The notes beneath the pieces are model-generated. The model was not told the origin of the DNA. It saw only the letters and a list, made by a program, of their open reading frames with translations, and ran no database searches. A program made the position numbers and the translations under genes. Positions 1 to 7,978 of a stretch of DNA of 29,947 nt are shown here, piece after piece (position 1 is the stretch's first letter; each line of letters opens with the position of its first letter). This DNA is from JAAYLU01 sp964458805 (GTDB taxonomy: Bacteria; Synergistota; Synergistia; Synergistales; Aminobacteriaceae). Location: contig CAYWKH010000012.1 of NCBI GenBank assembly GCA_964458805.1, positions 1 to 29,947 on the forward strand, given 5' to 3'.

Positions 1-278
1 CCGACGTGCATCGCGTGGCAGGAGACGCCCTTGCTCCCCATGTAGTTGCATAGCTCGTGATTAGCCACCACGGTCGCTCCCGTCCTCTTCGCGATGGGGA
101 CTGCATCCCCCAGGTGGTCGCCGTGGCCGTGGGTGACCAGGATATAGTCGACGGCGGTCAGATCCTCCAGTTTAACCGCGGCCGCGGGGTTTCCCGAGAT
201 GAACGGGTCGATCAGGAAAGTTGTGTTTTCGATCCGGACCTCGAACGCGGCGTGACCGAGAAAACGTAGTTTGACCAT
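1..278 (-). CDS. UPF0173-type metal-dependent hydrolase (metallo-beta-lactamase fold), N-terminal part
   Basis: Only the first 92 or so codons lie in the window; the 3' end is beyond the left edge. The protein starts MVKLRFLGHAAFEV and contains THGHGDHLGD at about residues 49-58, the HxHxDH metal-binding signature of the metallo-beta-lactamase superfamily. The early GHA/F segment and the DPFISGNP stretch match the UPF0173 (YtkL-like) family of small hydrolases, whose physiological substrate is not established. The start ATG (276-278) is preceded by AGGAGGACTGC, a strong ribosome site. It lies 17 bp downstream of the aspS stop, so it is probably the last gene of the spoVS-hisS-aspS direction. 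The family call is firm; the function is not. Confidence 0.88.
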   Translation of the reverse strand, partial: MVKLRFLGHAAFEVRIENTTFLIDPFISGNPAAAVKLEDLTAVDYILVTHGHGDHLGDAVPIAKRTGATVVANHELCNYMGSKGVSCHAMHV

Positions 279-295
279 TTGCAGTCCTCCTTTTT

Positions 296-2146
296 CTATG
301 TCTTCGGCCGTTCCTCCCGCCCCTTTGGCTCGCCGGCGGGCGACGAAGGCTGGAGGACCCGGATGTGCAGCTCCTCCAGCTGCTCCGGCGACACGGCGGA
401 GGGGGCTCCCGACATGAGGCACTGCGCCTTCTGGGTCTTGGGGAAAGCCATGACGTCGCGGATCGACGGCGCGCCCGCCAGCAGCATCGCCAGCCTGTCC
501 AATCCCAGGGCTATGCCTCCGTGGGGTGGCGTCCCCATCGAGAGGGCGTCGAGCAGGAAGCCGAAGCGTTCCCTCGCCGCCTCTTTCGAGAATGCCATGC
601 AGGAGAAGACCTTCTCCTGCATCTCCGGGTCGTGAATCCTTATGGAGCCTCCGCCAAGCTCGTTTCCGTTCAGCACGCAGTCGTAGGCCCGGGACCTGGC
701 CTCGTCCGGGTTCGAGTCGAGAAGCGCTATGTCCTCCGTCATCGGCGATGTGAACGGGTGGTGTACCGAGCTCCAGCGGCCGTCCTCGGCATCCCATTCG
801 AACAGGGGGAAGTCCGTGACCCACAGGAACTCCCAGGCCCCCTTCCCCACCAGGCCGTGCTCTCTTGCGAGCTCAAGCCTGAGCGCCCCGAGTATCTCGG
901 AGACCTCCCGCCAATCCATCCCGGCGATCACAAACAGCGCATCCCCGTCGCCTATCGCTCCGGACTTCGCAAGAAGGGAGCGGCCTTCTTCGTCGATGAA
1001 CTTCGCGAGCGGCCCTTTCAGCTCGCCCCCCTTCATCTGGAGCGGCGAGAGAGCCCTGGCCCCCAGCCGTTTGGCCCTCTCCTCAACGTCGGACAGTCCC
1101 TTCCTGGACAGCGACGCTCCGCCCGGCAAGGGCAGCCCCCTTATGAAGCCCCCGCCGGCAAGCATGTCTCGGAACGGCTCGAACTCGGTGTTGACGAAGA
1201 CGGGCGCGAGGTCACGGATCTCGGTCGAGATCCGCAGGTCTGGCTTGTCGCTGCCGAATCGGTCCATCGCCTCCCTGTAGGTCATGCGTCTGAACGGGAC
1301 CGGGATCTCAAGGCCGACCGTCTCCCTGAACAGGCCCTGCAGGTACCCCTCGATCAGGTCGAATACATCCTGCTCGACCAGGTAGCTCATCTCTATGTCG
1401 ATCTGGGTGAACTCCGGTTGCCTGTCAGCCCGGAGGTCCTCGTCGCGGAAGCACTTCACGATCTGGAAGTACCTGTCGAACCCGCTGATCATCAGTATTT
1501 GCTTGAATATCTGGGGCGACTGGGGCAGGGCGTAGAACGCCCCCGGGTTGACGCGGCTGGGGGAAAGGTAGTCGCGCGCCCCCTCCGGCGTGGACAGGGT
1601 GAGCATGGGAGTCTCCACCTCGAGAAAACCCCTGTCGGAGAGATAGTTCCTAGTGTACATCGAGATCCTGTGCCGCAGCCGAAGGTTTCGCTGCATTCTC
1701 TCCCGCCTCAGGTCGAGGTACCTGTAGTGAAGCCTAAGGTTCTCGTCCACCCTGTCGGTCGTGTCCCCCACCTCGAACGGCAACGGGGCCGCCGGGGCCA
1801 GTCGAATGAAGTCATCCGCGGCTATCTCCCAGTTCCCAGTCCTCATCGAATCGTTGGAGGTGCCCTCCGGGCGAACCCGTATCCTGCCCCTGACCGCGAC
1901 CACGAACTCGCTTCTCAACTCCTTGGCCCGCTCGTGGACCTGTCCCGCGAGCTCCGGGTTGAACACGACCTGGACTATACCGGTGTGATCCCATAGGTCG
2001 ATGAATATCAGACCGCCGAGGTCCCTCCTGCGCCTCACCCAACCATTTACGACGACAGGGACCTCCTCGCCGTCTCGCCCGGCGACGTCGCCGCAGTAGA
2101 CGGTCCTCTGCCAATCCCTGTTGAAATACCGCTGCTCGCTAGCCAT
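296..2146 (-). CDS. aspS: Aspartyl-tRNA synthetase
   Basis: This 616-residue class II aminoacyl-tRNA synthetase charges tRNA-Asp in the cytoplasm. The N-terminal OB-fold anticodon-binding domain includes VNGWVRRRRDLGGLIF near residues 33-48. Motif 2 is visible as CFRDEDLRADRQPEFTQ, and motif 3 as GGIALGLDRLAML close to the C terminus. The long insert between motifs 2 and 3 is the bacterial GAD domain. Length is slightly above the approximately 590 of E. coli AspRS. A leucine follows RRRRD, as in the discriminating E. coli enzyme, which weakly argues against an Asp/Asn non-discriminating enzyme; gatCAB is not in view. The ATG start is preceded by GGAGGGAGC. It sits 107 bp after hisS, an adjacency common in bacteria. 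Confidence 0.98.
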   Translation of the reverse strand: MASEQRYFNRDWQRTVYCGDVAGRDGEEVPVVVNGWVRRRRDLGGLIFIDLWDHTGIVQVVFNPELAGQVHERAKELRSEFVVAVRGRIRVRPEGTSNDSMRTGNWEIAADDFIRLAPAAPLPFEVGDTTDRVDENLRLHYRYLDLRRERMQRNLRLRHRISMYTRNYLSDRGFLEVETPMLTLSTPEGARDYLSPSRVNPGAFYALPQSPQIFKQILMISGFDRYFQIVKCFRDEDLRADRQPEFTQIDIEMSYLVEQDVFDLIEGYLQGLFRETVGLEIPVPFRRMTYREAMDRFGSDKPDLRISTEIRDLAPVFVNTEFEPFRDMLAGGGFIRGLPLPGGASLSRKGLSDVEERAKRLGARALSPLQMKGGELKGPLAKFIDEEGRSLLAKSGAIGDGDALFVIAGMDWREVSEILGALRLELAREHGLVGKGAWEFLWVTDFPLFEWDAEDGRWSSVHHPFTSPMTEDIALLDSNPDEARSRAYDCVLNGNELGGGSIRIHDPEMQEKVFSCMAFSKEAARERFGFLLDALSMGTPPHGGIALGLDRLAMLLAGAPSIRDVMAFPKTQKAQCLMSGAPSAVSPEQLEELHIRVLQPSSPAGEPKGREERPKT

Positions 2147-2253
2147 AAAAAAGCTCCCTCCAGAAGTCGACGTAACTATAACCTCGCTGATCTACCGAAT
2201 AACGCGGGCCCACCGCCCTCGTGAGCCGGCCGGACCGCCACGGTCGCCCAAAT

Positions 2254-3528
2254 CTATCTTTTCCCGGGATCCGCCCCGAGTATCTCCTCGACGAGCGCGA
2301 CAACCGGGACCTTCCTCTGCTCAGCAGTCGACAGGTCCTTCAACATGACGACGCCCCCGCTTCTCTCGTCCTCGCCGATTATGCAAGCGAACCGGGCGCC
2401 TCGCGCCGAGGCCGCCTTCATCTGTGCTTTCATGCTCCGCCCCGCGAGATCCATCTCCGCGGTCAGCCCCCCGCGCCTGAGCCTGTCAACGAGCCTAAGG
2501 ACATCCATCCTAGAGGCGTCGTCCTGGGCCACGGCGAACACATCCAGAGAGGGTGCGGGACCGAACGAGCATCCCTGCTGATCCATCACCATGACAATGC
2601 GATCCACTCCCGCTGCGAAGCCCACGGCGGGTACGTGCGGGCCTCCGATCGCCTCGGCAAGGTTGTCGTACCGGCCGCCGCCGCAGACTGCGTTCTGCGC
2701 TCCAAGCTCTCCGGACAGTATCTCGTAGGCGGTCTTGGTGTAGTAGTCAAGCCCCCGGACCAGTTTTTTATCCAGGCGGTAGGAGGCCCCCATCGCATCA
2801 AGGCCGGACTTCACGCTGTCGAAGTGATCCCTGCACTCGTCGCACAGGTGCGGGTATACGTCAGGCGCGCCATCCGAGACCTCCCTGCACGACTCGTTCT
2901 TGCAGTCGAGAATGCGCAGCGGGTTCCGCTCCAGCCGCGCCAGGCATGTCGGGCATAGCCTGTCCTTAGCGGACGAGAAGTATTCCACAAGCCTGTCTCT
3001 GTAACCCGGGCGACAGGCCGGGCATCCCACGGAGTTTATCACCACCTCAAGGCTGCCGAGTCCCAGGCGGCGAAAGATCTCCAGGGCCAGGGCGATGGTC
3101 TCAACGTCGGCGTAAGGCGAGGCGGCGCCGATGCTCTCGAAGTCCACCTGCCAGAACTGCCTGAAGCGCCCCTTCTGCGGCCTCTCGTACCTGAACATCG
3201 GGCCGACGCACCACAACTTCACCGGCTGCGCCAGCTTGTCCATGCGATGCTCAAGGTAGGACCGAACCATCGACGCGGTGGCCTCGGGGCGGAGGGTTAT
3301 ACTGCGGTCTCCCTTGTCCGTGAAGGTGTACATCTCCTTCTCCACCACATCCGTGGCCTCACCTATGCCGCGCGAGAAGAGCTCGGTGTGCTCGAACAGC
3401 GGCAGGTGCACCTCGGAATATCCGAAAGTGCGGGCTACAACCCCGACTACGTCAAAAACACGGGCCCACTTCCACGATTCGTCCGGGAGAATATCCCGGA
3501 CTCCCTTTGGCGCGGTGATCACATCCAT
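2254..3528 (-). CDS. hisS: Histidyl-tRNA synthetase
   Basis: A 424-residue class II synthetase, the same length as the E. coli enzyme, that attaches histidine to tRNA-His. It begins MDVITAPKGVRDILPDE, the usual HisRS opening. Motif 2 is seen in MFRYERPQKGRFRQF, the histidine-specific loops in RGLDYYTKTAYEI and AVGFAAGVDRI, and a C-terminal anticodon-binding domain follows. Four cysteines around the CPACRPG and CPTC segments in the insertion domain could form a metal site (inference). I chose the ATG at 3526-3528 because GGAGGAG lies just upstream and the family alignment begins here. The open frame extends further upstream but runs through a terminator-like hairpin. It is co-oriented with spoVS upstream and aspS downstream. 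Confidence 0.98.
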   Translation of the reverse strand: MDVITAPKGVRDILPDESWKWARVFDVVGVVARTFGYSEVHLPLFEHTELFSRGIGEATDVVEKEMYTFTDKGDRSITLRPEATASMVRSYLEHRMDKLAQPVKLWCVGPMFRYERPQKGRFRQFWQVDFESIGAASPYADVETIALALEIFRRLGLGSLEVVINSVGCPACRPGYRDRLVEYFSSAKDRLCPTCLARLERNPLRILDCKNESCREVSDGAPDVYPHLCDECRDHFDSVKSGLDAMGASYRLDKKLVRGLDYYTKTAYEILSGELGAQNAVCGGGRYDNLAEAIGGPHVPAVGFAAGVDRIVMVMDQQGCSFGPAPSLDVFAVAQDDASRMDVLRLVDRLRRGGLTAEMDLAGRSMKAQMKAASARGARFACIIGEDERSGGVVMLKDLSTAEQRKVPVVALVEEILGADPGKR

Positions 3529-3562
3529 ACAATCTCCTCCATACCGAGGTTTAAATATTTGA

Positions 3563-3591
3563 CAAAACCCGGCCCCATAGTTCGGGCCGGG
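3563..3591 (-). terminator. Terminator-like hairpin between spoVS and hisS
   Basis: An 8-bp perfect stem (CCCGGCCC at 3568-3575 and GGGCCGGG at 3584-3591) with an 8-nt loop is followed, on the minus strand, by TTTTGTC. It lies 28 bp past the spoVS stop and 35 bp before the hisS start. It may end spoVS messages or act as a partial attenuator so that only a fraction of transcripts reach hisS. The T run is short, so full termination is uncertain. Confidence 0.6.
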
Positions 3592-3619
3592 CGCGCAGAC
3601 AACAGAACAGAGTCTTGCT

Positions 3620-3880
3620 TCAACGCGATTCAAGCTGGAACTTGATGGCAGTTCTCTCTTCGTCCTCTATGGCGATCTTCGAAAAGGCGGGTATGCAGAC
3701 CAGGTCGATCCCGTTCGGGGCGACGTAGCCTCTGGCGATCGCGATGGACTTCACCGACTGGTTCACCGCGCCCGCTCCCACCGCCTGAACTTCAACCGCC
3801 CCTTTTTCCCGCAGCACCGCTGCTATGGCGCCTGCGACCGACTTCGGCTGTGACTTTGCAGAGACCTTGAGCACTTCCAT
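3620..3880 (-). CDS. spoVS: Stage V sporulation protein S (SpoVS) family protein
   Basis: An 86-residue protein starting MEVLKVSAKSQPKSVAGAIA and containing AVGAGAVNQSVKSIAIARGYV. It is full length and very close to the SpoVS/Alba-like fold family (Bacillus SpoVS is 86 residues). In Bacillus SpoVS affects septation and coat assembly; homologues in non-spore-formers are thought to be nucleic-acid-binding or regulatory, with no fixed role. The ATG is preceded by GAAGGAGG with 9-nt spacing. No other sporulation gene is in the window. A terminator-like hairpin follows, so it may be expressed largely alone from a promoter in the 208-bp upstream gap. Family assignment is confident; function here is unknown. 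Confidence 0.95.
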   Translation of the reverse strand: MEVLKVSAKSQPKSVAGAIAAVLREKGAVEVQAVGAGAVNQSVKSIAIARGYVAPNGIDLVCIPAFSKIAIEDEERTAIKFQLESR

Positions 3881-4031
3881 GAGTAGCGACCTCCTTCGTA
3901 GTTGAGGATCTACGCATATCGGAACGCACCCGAACAGGCCTTCGCCCTCGTGATCATACAGGCCCGCTGAGGCGGAATGCCAATAGAATCTGCCGCCATG
4001 GTTCTCCGAAAGTTTACCCGATAATGATGTA

Positions 4032-4061
4032 AGTATAAACTCAGACCAAAGAAAAATGCAA
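4032..4061 (-). promoter_or_regulatory. Candidate promoter for spoVS (and hisS-aspS)
   Basis: On the minus strand TTGCAT (4056-4061) and TATACT (4032-4037) are separated by 18 bp, in the 208-bp gap upstream of spoVS. The -10 is good and the -35 matches only the TTG. It would give a 5' leader of about 145 nt. I see no other strong signal in 3881-4088. Confidence 0.35.
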
Positions 4062-4088
4062 GGATCTATTCGCCGGGCAAAGGAGGCA

Positions 4089-5105
4089 CTACCTGCCCTC
4101 TCTCCTGGAGAGAGCCCGCTCCTCGAGCTCGACCAGGCGTTTCCGGTCGTTCTCCCTCAAGCGCGAAAACAGCCTCTCGCGCGATGCCTCGCCAAGCGCG
4201 CCTCGCCCCCCCTTCTCCCTGTTCTTCAGGTCGCCCCATGATACCTTCTCCTTGCCCCTGTAGAGGTCGAAGTCTGCAAGCCTTTCGCCGTCGGCGGAGT
4301 ATTCGAGTCCCACCAGCAACCCCTTGACCTGCTCCGCGGAGAGAAAAGTAAACAGGCGAAAGCGGTATACCCTCACTGGCAACAGTATGTGTGCGTAGTC
4401 CTTCCCCCACCCCTCACCCAGGATCATGCCGATCTCAAGTCCGTCCAGCACCGTGCGAAACCGCTCGGCATGGTCCATGTAGCTTCCCCAGGAGTCGTAG
4501 ACGCGGATCTCCATCTCGTTCCACGAACGGTTGTCGAGCCCCTCGCTGAAAAACCAGAGGGCGCGCGCCCTCAGGAATGAGTACAAGTCGTGAAAGAAGA
4601 CTCCAGTCACAAGGAGGACGTCGTCGAGCAGGTCCGCCATCGTTACTGGGCCATTAAGCGGGGAACGGGTGAAACAGACCGCGATGTCGTTCTTTCTCTG
4701 GCTCCCGAGGAGGGAGCGAAGCCTGCCCCTGCGGACTGACGCCCCCTGGATTCCCCCGTTGGAGAGGTCGTTCTCCATCTGGGCGACAATCTGATCGGAC
4801 TCGCCGAAGACCCGGAAAAACAGGATTCTTGGGAGCAGGCGGACCGACTCCATGGCACGGGCCGGGTCGTTCGCCAGCGCGGCGAGCACGTCGTCCGAAG
4901 GGGACGCGACCACTCGGTACTCCCTGTTTCCGTCGTCCTCCCTGCCGTGCAGGGCAACTATAGTCTGCCCCTCTCCAGCGGAGTCGAGCGCGCTCTCAAA
5001 AGTATGTCTGGCTACCTGGAAAGCCGATTCCAGGGCGCGATCCAGCCCCTCCCGGTCGCCCCGGAGAAGCATGCCTCGCGGACCCCCTCGCACTATGGAA
5101 AGCAT
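4089..5105 (-). CDS. Uncharacterised 338-residue protein
   Basis: I do not recognise this protein. It is 338 residues, soluble, with no signal peptide and no clear membrane segment. The middle holds hydrophobic helical stretches such as LLDDVLLVTGVFFHDLYSFLRARALWFF (about 163-190, aromatic rich). The last 50 or so residues are highly charged and probably helical (ENDRKRLVELEERALSRR). The first 110 residues look alpha/beta with GQTIVALHGRED and REYRVVASPSDDVL. No catalytic motif is evident. The ATG follows GGGAGGTGG at good spacing and lies 19 bp after the metallophosphoesterase stop, so the two are probably co-transcribed. Codon use and composition resemble its neighbours, so it looks native and possibly lineage-restricted. 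Confidence 0.85.
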   Translation of the reverse strand: MLSIVRGGPRGMLLRGDREGLDRALESAFQVARHTFESALDSAGEGQTIVALHGREDDGNREYRVVASPSDDVLAALANDPARAMESVRLLPRILFFRVFGESDQIVAQMENDLSNGGIQGASVRRGRLRSLLGSQRKNDIAVCFTRSPLNGPVTMADLLDDVLLVTGVFFHDLYSFLRARALWFFSEGLDNRSWNEMEIRVYDSWGSYMDHAERFRTVLDGLEIGMILGEGWGKDYAHILLPVRVYRFRLFTFLSAEQVKGLLVGLEYSADGERLADFDLYRGKEKVSWGDLKNREKGGRGALGEASRERLFSRLRENDRKRLVELEERALSRREGR

Positions 5106-5124
5106 CAGACCACCTCCCGCACAA

Positions 5125-5730
5125 TCATAGGCCTACCTTTTTCCTATTGAAACGGGCGTCATCCACGTACTTGGGATAGGGGATCGACAGCACGACGCCG
5201 GAGTCCACGTTCAGCACGTGAATCGCCTTCAGACCGTTGAGGAAGATCCTGTCCCCGGTGGTGCCGACCTCTCGAGGCATTGAGTGCCCGAAGAGGTTGA
5301 AACGCGCAAGCGGTGTTCCAAGCCGCTCCGGTTCATGACTCAAGTTCAGATCAAGGCCGAAAAGGTTCAGCCGGGTGCCGCCCTCTATGACCCGCCCTTC
5401 GGGGAAATATTCCCGCACGCTGCCCTCGTGATCGTGATTGCCGGTTATGATCACCACCCTGTCCTCGCTCAGGGGCGCCTCCAGCTTCTTACGATAGAGC
5501 GCCAGCTCCCCCGGGTGCAGCTCGAGCTTCACCTCGTCCGCAAGATCCCCGGTGTGAACGATGCACACCGGCTCGAAATAGTCGATGAGGTGTCTCATGG
5601 CGCTGTAGAATGTCGAAGGCGTATCGGAAAAGTGCAACAGCACCCGGCCCCTGTGCTCCCTGGCCTCCTCCGGGAGCGAAAGCCCCAGCACCATTCTGCG
5701 GTAAAGCGAATGCCAAACATCTCTCTCCAT
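5125..5730 (-). CDS. Small metallophosphoesterase-like protein
   Basis: A 201-residue protein of the calcineurin-like metallophosphoesterase superfamily. The signature blocks are visible: GDLAD at 61-65, GNHDHE at 97-102, a histidine in LNLSHEP (132) and FGHSMP at 148-152. The first block (HFSDTPS, D36) lacks the usual second ligand, having P where D-x-H would place histidine, and the last block has GHS rather than GHTH. Metal site geometry may therefore be altered, or the protein may have a narrowed role. I chose the ATG at 5728-5730 because AGGAAG precedes it and the upstream in-frame extension overlaps the divergent tex promoter region. It is followed 19 bp later by the unknown 338-residue gene. 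Substrate is unknown. Confidence 0.8.
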   Translation of the reverse strand: MERDVWHSLYRRMVLGLSLPEEAREHRGRVLLHFSDTPSTFYSAMRHLIDYFEPVCIVHTGDLADEVKLELHPGELALYRKKLEAPLSEDRVVIITGNHDHEGSVREYFPEGRVIEGGTRLNLFGLDLNLSHEPERLGTPLARFNLFGHSMPREVGTTGDRIFLNGLKAIHVLNVDSGVVLSIPYPKYVDDARFNRKKVGL

Positions 5731-5769
5731 GGACCATTCTTCCTTTCTCCTGCAAATTGTATCATGATA

Positions 5770-5798
5770 TTTCAACCCAATTCCCGTCGTGCTAGAAT
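5770..5798 (+). promoter_or_regulatory. Candidate promoter for tex operon
   Basis: TTTCAA (5770-5775) and TAGAAT (5793-5798) lie 17 bp apart in the 115-bp divergent gap between the metallophosphoesterase and tex. The -10 is good (5 of 6) and the -35 weak. It would place the transcript start about 40 nt upstream of the tex ATG. Confidence 0.4.
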
Positions 5799-5845
5799 AG
5801 GCGAATGAACCATTTACGCACACCAGCCGCCCGGGGGAGACGATT

Positions 5846-7978
5846 ATGATCGCCGGACACAGCGCCCGAATAGCAAAGGATCTCAACCTGACTCAGGCCT
5901 CCGTAGAGGCGGCTCTCTCCCTTCTCGGGGAGGGTTGCACGGTGCCATTCATCGCTCGCTACAGGAAGGAGGCCACCGGCTCGCTTGACGAGGAGGAGAT
6001 TCTCGCGGTAAAAACCCTGTCCGAGCGCCTTGAGGCGCTGGACACAAGGAGAGAGAGCATCATAACCTCCCTTTCGTCAAAGGGGGCCCTGAACCCCGGC
6101 CTGGAGAGCTCGCTGCGCGGCGCGACCACTATTGCGGAGCTCGAGGACATCTACCTGCCCCACCGCCCCAAGAGAAGGACCAGGGCCTCGGTCGCGGAGG
6201 AGAAGGGGCTGGCTCCGCTCGCCGACAGACTGCTTCAGCAGGCTGGGGGGGATCCGGCCTCCCTCGCGGAGGAGTTCGTCTCGGCCGAACGGGGTGTGGA
6301 CTCGCCCGAGGAGGCGCTCCAGGGAGCGATGGATATAATTGCGGAGCGGGTCAGCGAGAACATTGCCGCCCGAAGACGGATGCGCGTGCTGTTCGCCGCC
6401 AGGGGTAGGCTATCCTGCAGGTGCGCCAGGGGGAAGGAGCAGGAGGCCTCCAACTACAGGGACTGGTTCGCCTGGGAGGAGCGCGCGGCCTCCGCGCCTT
6501 CGCACAGGGTGCTGGCGATGTTGCGCGGGGAGCGCGAAAAGCTGCTGTCGATCACCCTGGTCCCTCCGGAGAATGAGGCGCTGCGCATAATAAAGGAGAT
6601 GTTCGTTCGCGGGGGCGGCCCCGACTCAGCCCTCGTCGAGAAGGCCGCCGCGGACGGCTACAGGCGTCTGTTGGCCCCTTCCATGGAGACCGAGCTGAGG
6701 AGCGCCCTCAAGAGAAAGGCGGACAGGGAGGCCATCGCGGTCTTCGCCAGGAACGTCGGAAAAGTCCTGATGGCGCCTCCGCTGGGCCCGAGGAACATCC
6801 TGGCCCTGGACCCGGGCTTTCGCACGGGATGCAAGTTCGTATGCCTTAACAGGCAGGGCGACCTGCTTTACGACGGTGTCATCTACCCGCACCCTCCAAG
6901 GCAGGATGAAAAAAGAAGCGCTCGAGAGATTTTAAAGTCAATTGAAGTTTACAATATTGAGGCGGTAGCCATAGGAAACGGCACCGCGGGGCGCGAGACC
7001 GAGCGCTTCATCAAAAGCCTGGATCTTCCCGAGGATATCGTCGTGACGATGGTGAACGAGAGCGGGGCCTCGGTCTACTCCGCCTCCGAGGTAGCGCGCA
7101 GGGAGTTCCCCGACCGGGACATCACCGTGCGGGGGGCGGTATCCATCGGGCGCAGGCTGCTTGACCCGCTGTCCGAGCTGATCAAGATCGACCCTAAGTC
7201 CATCGGCGTGGGGCAGTACCAGCATGACGTGGACCAGAAGGAGCTGAAGGGCGCGCTCGCCGCGGTCGTGGGATCTTGCGTCAACGCGGTAGGCGTGGAC
7301 CTGAACACGGCCAGCCCGGAGCTTCTGTCGCACGTATCGGGGCTTGGAGCCTCCGTCGCCGAGCGAATAGTGCGGCATCGCGCGGAGCACGGTGCCTTCT
7401 CCTCGCGCAAGGAGCTTCTGGACGTGCCTCGACTCGGGCGAAAGACCTTCGAGCAGGCAGCGGGTTTCCTCCGAATAAGGGGGGGAGTCGATCCTCTAGA
7501 TGCGTCAGCGGTCCACCCGGAGAGATACGCCCTGGTGGAGAGGATGGCGGGAGACCTGGGTTGCTCCGTGGCCGACCTGCTGGTCAACCCCGAGCTGAGG
7601 GGGAGGCTGGACGTCCACAGGTACGTGTCTGCGGAGGTCGGCCTGCCCACCCTGAACGACATAGTGCGCGAGCTGGAGCGCCCCGGAAGGGACGTCCGGG
7701 ACAGCTTCGAGCCATTCGCCTTCGTCGAGGGGGTGGAGAGCATGGAGGATTTGACGCCGGGCATGGTGCTGCCCGGCATAGTGACAAATACGACCTCCTT
7801 CGGCGTCTTCGTCGACATCGGCGTACACCAGGACGGGCTGATCCACAAGAGGCATGTGCCGCGCAGCCGCGAACCTCAGCCGGGAGACAGGGTCGAGGTC
7901 TCGGTCATAGAGACGGACCTGCGGAGGAGACGGATCTCCCTCTCCCTGTCCGGAAGCGGAAAGGGCACAGGCGATTGA
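5846..7978 (+). CDS. tex: Tex-family RNA-binding transcription accessory protein
   Basis: A 710-residue protein with the full Tex architecture. The N-terminal helical Tex domain contains the TVPFIARYRKEATGSLDE signature near residue 35. A YqgF/RNase H-like domain starts at about 317 (LALDPGFRTG). Helix-hairpin-helix repeats lie around 480-550 (VDLNTASPELLSHVSGLG), and a C-terminal S1 RNA-binding domain at about 637-705 contains GIVTNTTSFGVFVDIG. Tex proteins bind nucleic acids and influence transcription and toxin or stress genes in several bacteria; the exact molecular role is unsettled. The ATG is preceded by GGGGGAG. It is the first gene of a plus-strand set; its TGA overlaps the TTG start of the next gene. 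Confidence 0.97.
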   Translation: MIAGHSARIAKDLNLTQASVEAALSLLGEGCTVPFIARYRKEATGSLDEEEILAVKTLSERLEALDTRRESIITSLSSKGALNPGLESSLRGATTIAELEDIYLPHRPKRRTRASVAEEKGLAPLADRLLQQAGGDPASLAEEFVSAERGVDSPEEALQGAMDIIAERVSENIAARRRMRVLFAARGRLSCRCARGKEQEASNYRDWFAWEERAASAPSHRVLAMLRGEREKLLSITLVPPENEALRIIKEMFVRGGGPDSALVEKAAADGYRRLLAPSMETELRSALKRKADREAIAVFARNVGKVLMAPPLGPRNILALDPGFRTGCKFVCLNRQGDLLYDGVIYPHPPRQDEKRSAREILKSIEVYNIEAVAIGNGTAGRETERFIKSLDLPEDIVVTMVNESGASVYSASEVARREFPDRDITVRGAVSIGRRLLDPLSELIKIDPKSIGVGQYQHDVDQKELKGALAAVVGSCVNAVGVDLNTASPELLSHVSGLGASVAERIVRHRAEHGAFSSRKELLDVPRLGRKTFEQAAGFLRIRGGVDPLDASAVHPERYALVERMAGDLGCSVADLLVNPELRGRLDVHRYVSAEVGLPTLNDIVRELERPGRDVRDSFEPFAFVEGVESMEDLTPGMVLPGIVTNTTSFGVFVDIGVHQDGLIHKRHVPRSREPQPGDRVEVSVIETDLRRRRISLSLSGSGKGTGD

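Noticed and set aside
365..1996. A 543-codon open frame antisense to aspS
   Set aside because: It is fully contained within a clear aspartyl-tRNA synthetase gene, and its translation is Arg/Pro/Gly/Val rich with no family motif. It is a shadow of third-position G/C bias.
3529..3633. Longer N terminus for hisS
   Set aside because: The extra 35 codons cross a terminator-like hairpin and the end of spoVS and show no HisRS similarity, while the ATG at 3526-3528 has a strong ribosome site.
7276..7974. A 233-codon upstream extension of the HI0933-type flavoprotein frame inside tex
   Set aside because: The extension is low-complexity Arg/Gly/Ala-rich sequence in the wrong frame of tex, and the flavoprotein family begins two to three residues after the TTG at 7975.
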